40,030 nt of DNA from Pseudomonadota bacterium (GTDB lineage: Bacteria > Pseudomonadota > Alphaproteobacteria > Micropepsales > Micropepsaceae): assembly GCA_029778105.1 (NCBI GenBank), contig JAKOQZ010000084.1:1-40030 (forward strand), given 5' to 3'. Numbering within the stretch: the first letter of the stretch is position 1; every line of letters begins with the position of its first letter. This document shows, in pieces, positions 28,534 through 36,347 of the stretch. The notes beneath the pieces are model-generated. The model did not search any database. It was given only the letters and a program-made list of their open reading frames with translations, and was not told where the DNA came from. Position numbers and translations under genes: made by a program.

Positions 28534-29691
28534 TTACGCTGCCCCCGGCTGCCACACCGGAATGAACACGGTGAATTTCGAGCCCCTGCCCGGCTCGCTC
28601 TCGATCTCCAGCCGCCCGCGATGGCGGTTGAGGATATGCTTCACGATGGCGAGACCAAGCCCCGTGCCGCCGCGCTCGCGGCTCATGGCGTCGTCGACCC
28701 GGTAGAACCGCTCGGTCAGACGCGGGATATGCTCGCGCGCGATCCCCGGCCCCTTGTCGCTCACCGACAGCGCCGTCGCCGCGCCGTCGGCCGAGGGGAA
28801 GATGTTCACCTCGATATCGCCGCCCTCGCCGCCATATTTGACCGCGTTGTCGATCAGGTTCTGCGCGATCTGCAGCAGTTCGTCGCGCGCCCCCGTCACC
28901 GGCCGCGCGCCCTCCGCCACGTCGATCACCGCCTTGATCCCGGCCCGGTTGAGCGCCGGCTGCGCCGCGTCCACCACGTCGCGCGCGATGCCGGCCAGAT
29001 CCGCCTTGGCCGCCGGGCGCACATGCTCGTTCAGCTCGATGCGGCTCAGCGACAGCAGATCGTCGATCAACCGGCGCATGCGCTGCGCCTGCGCCTGCAT
29101 GATCTCCAGAAACCGCCCCGTCGCATCCGGGTCGTCGCGGGCCGGCCCCAGAATGGTTTCGATGAAGCCCGACAGCGAGGTCAGCGGCGTCCTCAGCTCG
29201 TGGCTGGCATTGGCCACGAAGTCGGCGCGCATCCGCTCCACCCGCACCATCGCCGTGATGTCGTGCAGGAAGGCCAGCTGATAGCGCCGGCCGCCCACCT
29301 CCACCGGCGCGACGCGGGCTTCGATCGAACGCTCCACCGGCACCGGCAGCGTGAACGCCGCTTCGGCCGATTCCGCCCCGTCGCGCACATGCTCGATCGC
29401 GGCCAGCAGGTCGGGCACGCGAAAGCTCGCCGCGAACGGCTTGCCCACCGCCGCGCCGGTCAGCTCGGCGGCGGCGGCGTTCTTCGCCGCGACGCGCCCG
29501 GTCTCGTCCAGCAGCACCGTCGCATGGGGCAGGGCCTGCAGCACGGCGGTGATCTCGGCCAGCCCCGCCTGCGGCGCCTGCGCCGCGGCGGCGGCAGGCG
29601 GCGAGGCGCGGCGGCGCGACAGCGCATAACCGGCCGCCCCTGCGGCCAGGGCGACGAGCGCGATCAGGACAAGGGCCAGCCAGAGCGTCAT
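28534..29691 (-). CDS. phoR: Phosphate regulon sensor histidine kinase PhoR
   Basis: Membrane-bound sensor kinase of 385 residues. One N-terminal membrane segment (about residues 3-24, ALVLIALVALAAGAAGYAL) is followed by an Ala/Pro linker, a PAS domain (about 45-145), and the dimerisation box FVANASHELRTPLTSLSGF with phosphoacceptor His164. The ATP-binding domain has the N box QNLIDNAVKYG, G1 box SDKGPGIA, F region RFYRVD and G2 box GGTGLGLAIVK. No large periplasmic sensor is present, as is usual for PhoR, which senses through PhoU and Pst. It starts 3 bp after the dienelactone hydrolase stop, so it may be transcribed from that gene's promoter. A 195-bp gap with a repeat and a PHO box separates it from phoU. 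Confidence 0.93.
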   Translation of the reverse strand: MTLWLALVLIALVALAAGAAGYALSRRRASPPAAAAAQAPQAGLAEITAVLQALPHATVLLDETGRVAAKNAAAAELTGAAVGKPFAASFRVPDLLAAIEHVRDGAESAEAAFTLPVPVERSIEARVAPVEVGGRRYQLAFLHDITAMVRVERMRADFVANASHELRTPLTSLSGFIETILGPARDDPDATGRFLEIMQAQAQRMRRLIDDLLSLSRIELNEHVRPAAKADLAGIARDVVDAAQPALNRAGIKAVIDVAEGARPVTGARDELLQIAQNLIDNAVKYGGEGGDIEVNIFPSADGAATALSVSDKGPGIAREHIPRLTERFYRVDDAMSRERGGTGLGLAIVKHILNRHRGRLEIESEPGRGSKFTVFIPVWQPGAA

Positions 29692-29694
29692 CTG

Positions 29695-30531
29695 TCAGGC
29701 GGCGCCCACGCCGTTGGCGGCGAAGAACGCCAGCATCTTCGCCCATCCGTCTTTCGCGTCGGCTTCGACATAGCTGTCGCGATAGTCGGCGTTGAAGCCG
29801 TGCGGCGCGTCCGGATAGACGTGGATCGACGATGGCGACTCCGGCCCCAGCGCGGCCCGCATCGCCGCCACGCTCTCCGGCGGAATGCCGCCATCCTTGC
29901 CGCCGTAAAGCCCCAGCACCGGGCATTTCAGGTCTTTCGCCACATCGACCGGATGCCGGGGATGCAGCGGATCGGCCTCGCCCGTCAGCTTGCCGTACCA
30001 GGCGACGCCGGCCTTCAGGTTGGGCTGATGCGCCGCATACAGCCACACGATGCGCCCGCCCCAGCAGAAGCCGGTGATGCCCAGCTTCGCGTCGTCGGCC
30101 CCGTCCTGGCCTGCGAACGCGGCGGTGAAATCCAGATCCGACATCACCTGATCGTCCGGCACCTTGGCGACGATGGTCGAGACCAGCGTCTTGATGTCCT
30201 CCACCGTCGTCGGATCGCCCTGCCGCACATAGAGGTCCGGCGCGATGGCGTAATAGCCGGCCTTGGCCAGGCGGCGGCAGAGATCGCGGATATGCGCGTG
30301 CACGCCGAAGATCTCCTGCGTCACGATCACCACCGCCTCGCCCTTGCCGCCCTTGGGCCGCGCGCGATAGCCGGGGATCTTGCGGTCGGCCGTCTGGATT
30401 TCGACATCGGCCACATCCAGCCCGTCCTCCGGCGTGACGATGGTCCCGGCCGCCACCGGCTGCACGGCCAGCGCGAACCCCGCGCCCAGCGCCACCCCGG
30501 CCAGCTCGCGCCGCGTGATTTCAACCTTCAT
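29695..30531 (-). CDS. Dienelactone hydrolase family protein, probably exported
   Basis: Alpha/beta-hydrolase of 278 residues. The dienelactone hydrolase triad is visible: Cys156 in GFCWGGRIVW, Asp213 in YGGKDGGIP and His244 in YPDAPHGFNAD. Glu73 in VTQEIFGVHAHIRDL is the residue that positions the Cys in this family. The N-terminus MKVEITRRELAGVALGAGFA followed by LAVQPVAA looks like a twin-arginine signal peptide, so it may act in the periplasm. The ATG at 30531 follows AAGGAGG. The frame is open 10 codons further, but without support. It lies immediately before phoR (3 bp), an uncommon pairing. The true substrate is unknown, since many family members are general carboxylesterases. Confidence 0.9.
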   Translation of the reverse strand: MKVEITRRELAGVALGAGFALAVQPVAAGTIVTPEDGLDVADVEIQTADRKIPGYRARPKGGKGEAVVIVTQEIFGVHAHIRDLCRRLAKAGYYAIAPDLYVRQGDPTTVEDIKTLVSTIVAKVPDDQVMSDLDFTAAFAGQDGADDAKLGITGFCWGGRIVWLYAAHQPNLKAGVAWYGKLTGEADPLHPRHPVDVAKDLKCPVLGLYGGKDGGIPPESVAAMRAALGPESPSSIHVYPDAPHGFNADYRDSYVEADAKDGWAKMLAFFAANGVGAA

Positions 30532-30685
30532 GGCGTCCTCCTTGTTTGGGCCGGCCAGCATAGACCGGCCAGCCTCGCAGCGGTCAATTACAGCGGCATG
30601 ACAACGCCCGGCTCCGCGCCCACCTCAGCCGGATTAGGAATATAGTCATTTCGAGCGCGCGCTGCAAGACCCCGCGCCGCCTTTT

Positions 30686-30967
30686 TCAGCAGCACCCTTC
30701 CGCCGCGAGTTCCGCCGCCGCCTCGCCGAGTTCCGCGATATCCGCCGCGTCCACCGCCGCCATCGGCTTGGCGATGCGGAAACTCAGGGATGCCGCCGGG
30801 TGGATCATGACGATCGTCGTCTGGCGCGGCGGACGCCCCGGTTCCAGGCACGAGGCCTCGGTCACGATCCAGGCTTCCTCGCCCGCTCCGAAACGCCGCT
30901 CCAGCCAGGCCTTGATCCGGCCTGCGGCAAAGGCGTCACCGCGCCCATTGGCGAGTTTCAGCGTCAC
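30686..30967 (-). CDS. Conserved-looking small protein of unknown function
   Basis: A 93-residue frame starting with GTG at 30967 (VTLKLANGRGDAFAAGRIKA) and ending with two cysteines (EGCC). The middle reads WIVTEASCLEPGRPPRQTTI then VMIHPAASLSFRIAKPMAAV, an alternating beta-strand pattern. The E-x-x-C-x-E-P-G-x-P segment looks like a conserved motif rather than random sequence, but I cannot name the family with confidence. No strong ribosome site is seen. It is transcribed away from the large VWA-protein gene, sharing a 44-bp gap. The 154 bp between it and the hydrolase gene on the same strand show nothing clear. Confidence 0.55.
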   Translation of the reverse strand: MTLKLANGRGDAFAAGRIKAWLERRFGAGEEAWIVTEASCLEPGRPPRQTTIVMIHPAASLSFRIAKPMAAVDAADIAELGEAAAELAAEGCC

Positions 30968-31011
30968 GCCCCCGTGCTAACACGGTCGGGTCGGTCTTGG
31001 GGACGGTTTTC

Positions 31012-34000
31012 ATGTTTATGCGTCGCGCGGCAATCTTCCTGACGGCGGCCTGTCTGGCGGTCACGGCCCCCCGCAGCCAGGACGCCCCGCCGGTCAACGA
31101 TGCCCCCGAACGCGCCGAGACCGTCGCGATAACGGCAGACACCGAGATCACGGCGGTTCCCGACGCCAACGGCAATCCCCGCCCCTATTTTTACGCCTTC
31201 GACATCCCCGAATCCGACGCCGCCGCCCGGCTCGACATCGCGCTGAAAAACGTCACCGGGGCCAGCATCCAGTTCGCGCTGGTGAACGAGCGCGGCGACG
31301 TCATCGAACAGGTCTATACGCGCGATCCCGAGCAGGGATTCCAGGCCTATGTCCTCGGCGCCGGACGCCACCTCCTCAAGATCTATCCGAACTTCGAGAA
31401 CGGCGTCGCGTCGGTGCCGCTCACCCTCGCCTTCACCCGCAAGGCCGACTGGAAGCCGGGCGAAGAGCGCGAGCCCAATAACAGCCAGGACAAGGAGACC
31501 GTCGGCCCGGTCGCGCTCGGCATGTCGGGCGACAAGGCCTCCGACGACGACGCCGAGCATTTCGCCTTCGAGGTCACCGGCCCGCTCCAGCTCTGGAAGA
31601 TCACCGCCAAGGGCGAGGGCTTCGAGGCGCTCAACCTGCGCAGCGCCTCGGGCGAAGAGGTTTCCCGCGCCTATCGCGACAAGGACACCGGCATCGCCGA
31701 GATGTGGAACGTGCTGCTGCCGCCCGGCCGCACCAGCTTCCGCATCTCCGGCCCCGCCGGCGCGTGGAGCGTCACCGCCGTCCCCACCGGCCCCGCCCCG
31801 CTCGACGTGCTGGGCGGCGCCGCCGCGCCGCGCAAGCCGGGCGAGGTCGACGAGGTGGAGCCCAATAACGGCATCGAGCGCGCCCTCCTTCTGCCGCTCG
31901 GCGGCAGCCGCGCCGGCCAGATCGAGCAGAGCGAGGACGTCGACACCTACCGCTTCACCCTGGCGGGCGACACCCGCGTCCGCCTGACGCTCAGCGGCCC
32001 GGACGGCATCGACCTCAGGGCCACGGTCAGCCGCGGCAACGCCTGGGATGCCGGGCGGCTCAACGCCGACAAGGGCCCGGCCAGCGCCAACTGGCTGCTC
32101 GGGCCGGGCGACTGGTTCGTCGCGGTCCGCGGCAACAAGCGCGACGAACGCCCCTACGAGCTCAAGCTCGAGCGCCTGCCCGCCTTCGGGCCCGAGGCCG
32201 ATCTGGAGCCCAACGACACGCCCTGGACGGCGAACCCGCTCCCCGCCGATTTCCACCTCGCCGGCACGCTGGCGAAAGGCGACGAGGACGACATCTACCG
32301 CCTGCCCGACCTCACCGCGCCCGCCACCCTCACCCTCACCGTCGCCGCCCTGCCCAAGGGCACGACGCTGCGGGTGATGCAGGAAACCGAGATCCGCAGC
32401 GCCGCCGGCCCGATCACCCGCGACCTCGACAATCTTGGCGAGCTGGTCAGCGCCGACGAAGGCAAGACCTTCACCCAGACGCTCGAACCCGGCACGGGCC
32501 GCTATCTGCGCCTCTCCAGCTACGAGCCGGGGGCTTACGACATCAAACTCGCCTTCTCCTCCGGCCCCGCGCCGGTCGAGAGCGCGCCCGCGACGCTCGC
32601 CATCGAAACCCCCGTCGCCACGCTCAAGGCTTTCGATCCGCGCAGCCAGCGCCTCAAGGCGCATCTCGCCCTCACCGGCGCGACCGGGGAACTGCCCCTC
32701 GCCCTGCAGCTCTCCGACGACCGCTGGCGCATCGAGAACGCCCCCGGCACGCTCTCCGGCGCCGCCGACATCACCCTCATCGCCCCGCCCGATCTCGTTC
32801 CCGGCGGCGACGTGATCCTCAGCGCCCGGGCCGGCGGCGGCACGGCCGAAGCCAAATTCGCCGTCACCGCCGAAGCCCCGGCCGCCGACCCCGTCTTCGA
32901 GCCCAAACTCCCTGCCGCCCTGCTCGGCCATCTCGACGTCGCCTGGTCCGCGCTCGGCGCCACGATCGGCGAGGGCTATGACGAACTGATCGACGGCTAC
33001 GCCACCGGCGGCACCTCCGAAGACATCAGCTTCAGCGACGATCCGGCCTATGTCGTCACCATCGACCTGCCGGGCGACACGCCCATCAGGCTCGCCGGCT
33101 TCGTCGTCAACTCCACCATCGGCACCGACATCGCCGGCCAGGTCCGCCGCTTCACCGTCGAAACCAGCACCGACGGCACGAACTTCACCGAGGTCTATGC
33201 CGGCGAAACCGGCGCACGTCAGGGCGAATACGCCTTCGTGCTGCCCCAGCCGGTCGAGGCGACGCATGTGCGCTACCGCCCGATGACGACGCTGCGCCCC
33301 GCCAACGGCGCACCCCGAACCGGCGAGTTCAAGGCCATCGCGGTCCCCGAGGCGACGGCGGCGCTGACCGGTCAGGGCTTCAACATCGCCGACCCCCGGC
33401 TCGGCGGCTATGTCGACTGGTGGCACGGCGACAATCTCGACCTGCGGCACGTGCTGGACGCTGAGGACAACGCCTATTCCATGGGCTTCAGCCGCGATGT
33501 CCCGCGCGTGATGGACTGGGTCATCTCGTTCCGCAATCAGCGCGCCGCCCGCCTCGCCCGCATCGAGTGGGAAGACGTCGCCGATCTCGATCCCGCGCAG
33601 GCCGTCGACGCCATCGAGATCGAAACCGCGCTCGAGCCCAACGGCCCCTGGACCAAGGCCGGCACCTGGACCCTCGACCGCACCAACGGCGCCCCGGCCC
33701 CCTTCCAGTTCGCGCCCGGCACCTGGGCCCGCTTCGTCCGCTTCAATGTCGTGCTGCCGCCTTATGACGAAAACGGCCCGACGCTCTATCGCCGCGAGCC
33801 CAAACAGATCCGCATCATCGAACAGCCCGCCGACGCCGACGGCGGCACGATCCTGGGCGAATGGGGCGACCTCGGGCGGCAAGGTCCCTACGAGGCGCTC
33901 CATCCGCCCGCGCCGCCGCCCGAACCCGGCAAGGCCGCCGGCCCCTCGTCCAAATCCGATCCCCGCAGCCTCGCGCTCGACACGCCCTCACCCGGCCGCG

Positions 34001-35610
34001 CCAGCGCCGGCGCGCCCGAAGTCTGGGCGATCGACGTGCCCGCCGAAGGACAGAGCCTCACCCTCACGCTCGACGGCCGCCCCAATCTGGGCGTCAGCGT
34101 CCGCCTGGAAGACGCCGCCGGCGCGCCGGTCGCGCTGAACACCAGCACCGAAAGCGGCCAGACGCGCATCGCCACCGCCAAGGTGTCGCCCGGCCGCTAC
34201 TACGCCTTCGTCGAAGAGCCGCCGCGCTCCATCGCCGTGGTGTGGGATACCTCCGGCAGCGTCGGCCCCTACGTGCCCACGATCATCCAGTCGATCCGGT
34301 CCTTCGTGCGCTACCTCACGCCAGGCCGCGACGAGGTCCAGCTCATGGCCTTCGACGATCCCACCGCCCGGCCCATCCTCAAGGCCTGGACGGGCGATCC
34401 GCTCACCGCCTTCGGCGCCCTCAACGGCTATGGCTGGGGCGATTCCTCATCCAACGCCGAAGGCGGCGCGCTTGGCGGCGCGCAGGAGCTCAAGAACCGT
34501 CCCGGCACCCGCGCCATCATCCTCATCACCGACTATCAGACGGGCGGCAGCTACAACCAGCGCAACGAAACGCTGGACGCCCTGCGCCAGACCGGCGCGC
34601 GCGTCTTCGCCTTCGCCATTCCCTCCGACAGCGGCGCGGATCAGGCCGGCGTCGAGCGCAATCTGATGGAGCTGCTCGCCGCCGTCTCGGGCGGCACGGC
34701 GCGCTATGCCGGCACCACCACGGACCTTGAGCTCGCCTTCGCGCGCACGGCGGCTGCGCTGCGTGCGCCCAAGGACTATGCGATCACCGCCGCAGTCGGC
34801 TTCAAGCCGCCCGAGCCCGGCCTCGTCAGCGTCGTCGCGCCGCAAGACGCGCCGCCCCAGGCGACCGCGCCCAAGGATCGCGGCGTGCTGGTCATTCTCG
34901 ACGCCTCGGGCTCGATGCTGAAAAAGCTCGGGAAAAAGCGCCGCATCGAGATCGCCAAAGACACGCTCACCCAGCTCACCCAGGTCATGCTGCCCGAAGG
35001 CACGCCCTTCGCCATGCGCGTCTTCGGCGACACCAAACCCGACAGCTGCGAAACCAATCTGCGCGTGCCCCTCGCGCCGCTGGATCGGGCGAAGGCCAAG
35101 ACCGCCGTCGACGCCATCACGTCGGTCAACAAGGCCAAGACCGCCATCGCCGCGTCGCTGGCCGAGGCCGCGTCGGATCTCGGCACGGGCGGGCAGAAAC
35201 TCATCATCCTGATCACCGACGGCGAGGAAACCTGCGACGGCGATCCGCTGGCCGAGATCAACAGGCTCAAGGAGCAGGGCCTCGACGTCCGCGTCTCCAT
35301 CGTCGGCTTCGCGGTCGACGATCAGGCGCTGAAGGACACCTTCGCCGAATGGGCCGGCGCCGGCGGCGGCGGTTATTTCGACGCGACGAAACCCGAAGAG
35401 CTGGCCCCCGCCGTTGCGCGCGCGCTGCTGCCCTCGTTCGAGGTCGTCTCGGCCGACGGCGCCGTGGTGGCGACCGGCGTTGCGGGGGGCGCGGCCATCG
35501 AGGTTCCGCCGGGCACCTACACAATCCGGGTTCTCAGCGATCCGGTGAAGGAGTATCCCGGCGTCGTCGTGGAAAGCGGCGGAACGGTCAGCGTCACGCT
35601 TGGCCAGTAA
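31012..35610 (+). CDS. Very large exported protein with two von Willebrand factor A domains
   Basis: A 1532-residue protein of unknown role. MFMRRAAIFLTAACLAVTA is a signal peptide, so it acts outside the cytoplasm. The N-terminal third has repeated beta-sandwich modules of the pre-peptidase C-terminal type, three of them opened by EPNN or EPND (Glu154, Glu283, Glu399). Residues of about 670-780 (VVTIDLPGDTPIRLAGFVVN, RRFTVETSTDGTNFTEV) look like a discoidin-type carbohydrate-binding fold, and a second similar module follows at about 800-930. VWA domain 1 has a MIDAS start VVWDTSGS (Asp1079) and ILITDYQTGG (Asp1174). VWA domain 2 has VILDASGSM (Asp1297) and ILITDGEE (Asp1403). A small Gly-rich beta module ends the protein. 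The ATG at 31012 follows GGGGACGG. It leads an apparent operon with a VanZ-like gene. Confidence 0.9.
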   Translation: MFMRRAAIFLTAACLAVTAPRSQDAPPVNDAPERAETVAITADTEITAVPDANGNPRPYFYAFDIPESDAAARLDIALKNVTGASIQFALVNERGDVIEQVYTRDPEQGFQAYVLGAGRHLLKIYPNFENGVASVPLTLAFTRKADWKPGEEREPNNSQDKETVGPVALGMSGDKASDDDAEHFAFEVTGPLQLWKITAKGEGFEALNLRSASGEEVSRAYRDKDTGIAEMWNVLLPPGRTSFRISGPAGAWSVTAVPTGPAPLDVLGGAAAPRKPGEVDEVEPNNGIERALLLPLGGSRAGQIEQSEDVDTYRFTLAGDTRVRLTLSGPDGIDLRATVSRGNAWDAGRLNADKGPASANWLLGPGDWFVAVRGNKRDERPYELKLERLPAFGPEADLEPNDTPWTANPLPADFHLAGTLAKGDEDDIYRLPDLTAPATLTLTVAALPKGTTLRVMQETEIRSAAGPITRDLDNLGELVSADEGKTFTQTLEPGTGRYLRLSSYEPGAYDIKLAFSSGPAPVESAPATLAIETPVATLKAFDPRSQRLKAHLALTGATGELPLALQLSDDRWRIENAPGTLSGAADITLIAPPDLVPGGDVILSARAGGGTAEAKFAVTAEAPAADPVFEPKLPAALLGHLDVAWSALGATIGEGYDELIDGYATGGTSEDISFSDDPAYVVTIDLPGDTPIRLAGFVVNSTIGTDIAGQVRRFTVETSTDGTNFTEVYAGETGARQGEYAFVLPQPVEATHVRYRPMTTLRPANGAPRTGEFKAIAVPEATAALTGQGFNIADPRLGGYVDWWHGDNLDLRHVLDAEDNAYSMGFSRDVPRVMDWVISFRNQRAARLARIEWEDVADLDPAQAVDAIEIETALEPNGPWTKAGTWTLDRTNGAPAPFQFAPGTWARFVRFNVVLPPYDENGPTLYRREPKQIRIIEQPADADGGTILGEWGDLGRQGPYEALHPPAPPPEPGKAAGPSSKSDPRSLALDTPSPGRASAGAPEVWAIDVPAEGQSLTLTLDGRPNLGVSVRLEDAAGAPVALNTSTESGQTRIATAKVSPGRYYAFVEEPPRSIAVVWDTSGSVGPYVPTIIQSIRSFVRYLTPGRDEVQLMAFDDPTARPILKAWTGDPLTAFGALNGYGWGDSSSNAEGGALGGAQELKNRPGTRAIILITDYQTGGSYNQRNETLDALRQTGARVFAFAIPSDSGADQAGVERNLMELLAAVSGGTARYAGTTTDLELAFARTAAALRAPKDYAITAAVGFKPPEPGLVSVVAPQDAPPQATAPKDRGVLVILDASGSMLKKLGKKRRIEIAKDTLTQLTQVMLPEGTPFAMRVFGDTKPDSCETNLRVPLAPLDRAKAKTAVDAITSVNKAKTAIAASLAEAASDLGTGGQKLIILITDGEETCDGDPLAEINRLKEQGLDVRVSIVGFAVDDQALKDTFAEWAGAGGGGYFDATKPEELAPAVARALLPSFEVVSADGAVVATGVAGGAAIEVPPGTYTIRVLSDPVKEYPGVVVESGGTVSVTLGQ

Positions 35611-35622
35611 GGAAACCGGCCA

Positions 35623-35964
35623 GTGCGCTATGTCCTGTGGGGTCTGTTCGCCGTCGCGGCGGGCGTCGTGCTCTACTATTCGCTGATCCCGGGCCCGGGC
35701 GGCGGCCCGTTCACCTGGTGGGACAAGCTCCAGCACTTCTGCGCCTATCTCGGCCTCAGCACGATCGCCGGTCTCGCCGCGCGCTCGTGGCGCGAGGCGC
35801 TGCTCTTCGCCGTTCTCCTCGCGGGCGCGGGCTATCTCATCGAGATCGCGCAGCTCTATGTCGGGCGCAGCTACGATCTGCGCGACGAGGCCGCCAACGC
35901 GCTCGGCTGCCTCGCCGGCTTCATCGCCAGCCGCCTCATCGTCGCGATCCGCAGCCGCATGTGA
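35623..35964 (+). CDS. VanZ-like family membrane protein
   Basis: Inner-membrane protein of 113 residues with about four hydrophobic helices (VLWGLFAVAAGVVLYYSLIP, HFCAYLGLSTIAGLAA, EALLFAVLLAGAGYLIEIAQ, ANALGCLAGFIASRLI). The polar signature of VanZ-like proteins is complete: WWDKLQHFCAYLGL, then IEIAQLYVGRSYDLRDEAAN, with Asp, His, Glu, Gln and Asp-x-x-Ala-Asn in family spacing. The family is named after a teicoplanin-resistance protein, but most members have no known role. The start is GTG at 35623, 12 bp after the VWA gene, with AAGGAAA upstream. Its stop overlaps the next start (TGATG), so the three genes form one transcription unit. Confidence 0.85.
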   Translation: MRYVLWGLFAVAAGVVLYYSLIPGPGGGPFTWWDKLQHFCAYLGLSTIAGLAARSWREALLFAVLLAGAGYLIEIAQLYVGRSYDLRDEAANALGCLAGFIASRLIVAIRSRM

Positions 35965-36347
35965 TGTCGCCGCTCGCGCGCTACGAGGCGATGGTGCGCG
36001 AGGGCCAGCTGGGCGCCTGGGCGCTCACGCTCGCCGTCGAAGGCATCGTCGCCGCCCTCATCGCGCGCGCGTTCGGCGTCGAACCTTCGCGCGCCGCCCG
36101 CGCTGCGGTGGCGGGCAGCCTTCTTACCCACCCTTTCGTGTGGTGGGCACATTTCCAGCTGATCTTCGATCACGGCTACTGGACGACGCTGGCGCTCGTG
36201 GAATGCATCGCCGTCTTCGGCGAAGCGCCCTTCTATCGGCTCGCGGGCGCGACATGGCCGCGCGCGCTGGCGATGTCGCTGCTCGTCAATGCATCGTCGG
36301 TGCTGGCAGGGCTGTCGCCCTATCTGTCGCGGCTGCTCGCGGCATGA
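35964..36347 (+). CDS. Small membrane protein of unknown function
   Basis: A 127-residue protein beginning MSPLARYEAMVREGQLGAWA. It has three to four hydrophobic helices (ALTLAVEGIVAALIA, AAVAGSLLTHPFVWWAHFQL, TTLALVECIAVFGEAPFYRL, ALAMSLLVNASSVLAGLSPY). Distinctive polar residues sit in the helices: His in LLTHPFVWWAH, and the pairs VECIAVFGEAPFY. The start overlaps the VanZ-like stop by one base (TGATG), so it is translationally coupled. I do not recognise the family. Its last 62 bp are read on the opposite strand as the end of the gene at 36286-37338, an unusually long convergent coding overlap. Confidence 0.75.
   Translation: MSPLARYEAMVREGQLGAWALTLAVEGIVAALIARAFGVEPSRAARAAVAGSLLTHPFVWWAHFQLIFDHGYWTTLALVECIAVFGEAPFYRLAGATWPRALAMSLLVNASSVLAGLSPYLSRLLAA

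Noticed and set aside
30964-33903. 979-codon open frame on the minus strand opposite the VWA-protein gene
   Set aside because: It mirrors a clearly coding plus-strand gene with a signal peptide and VWA motifs. Its translation is Gly/Ala/Asp-rich with no recognisable domain, as expected for antisense frames in GC-rich DNA.
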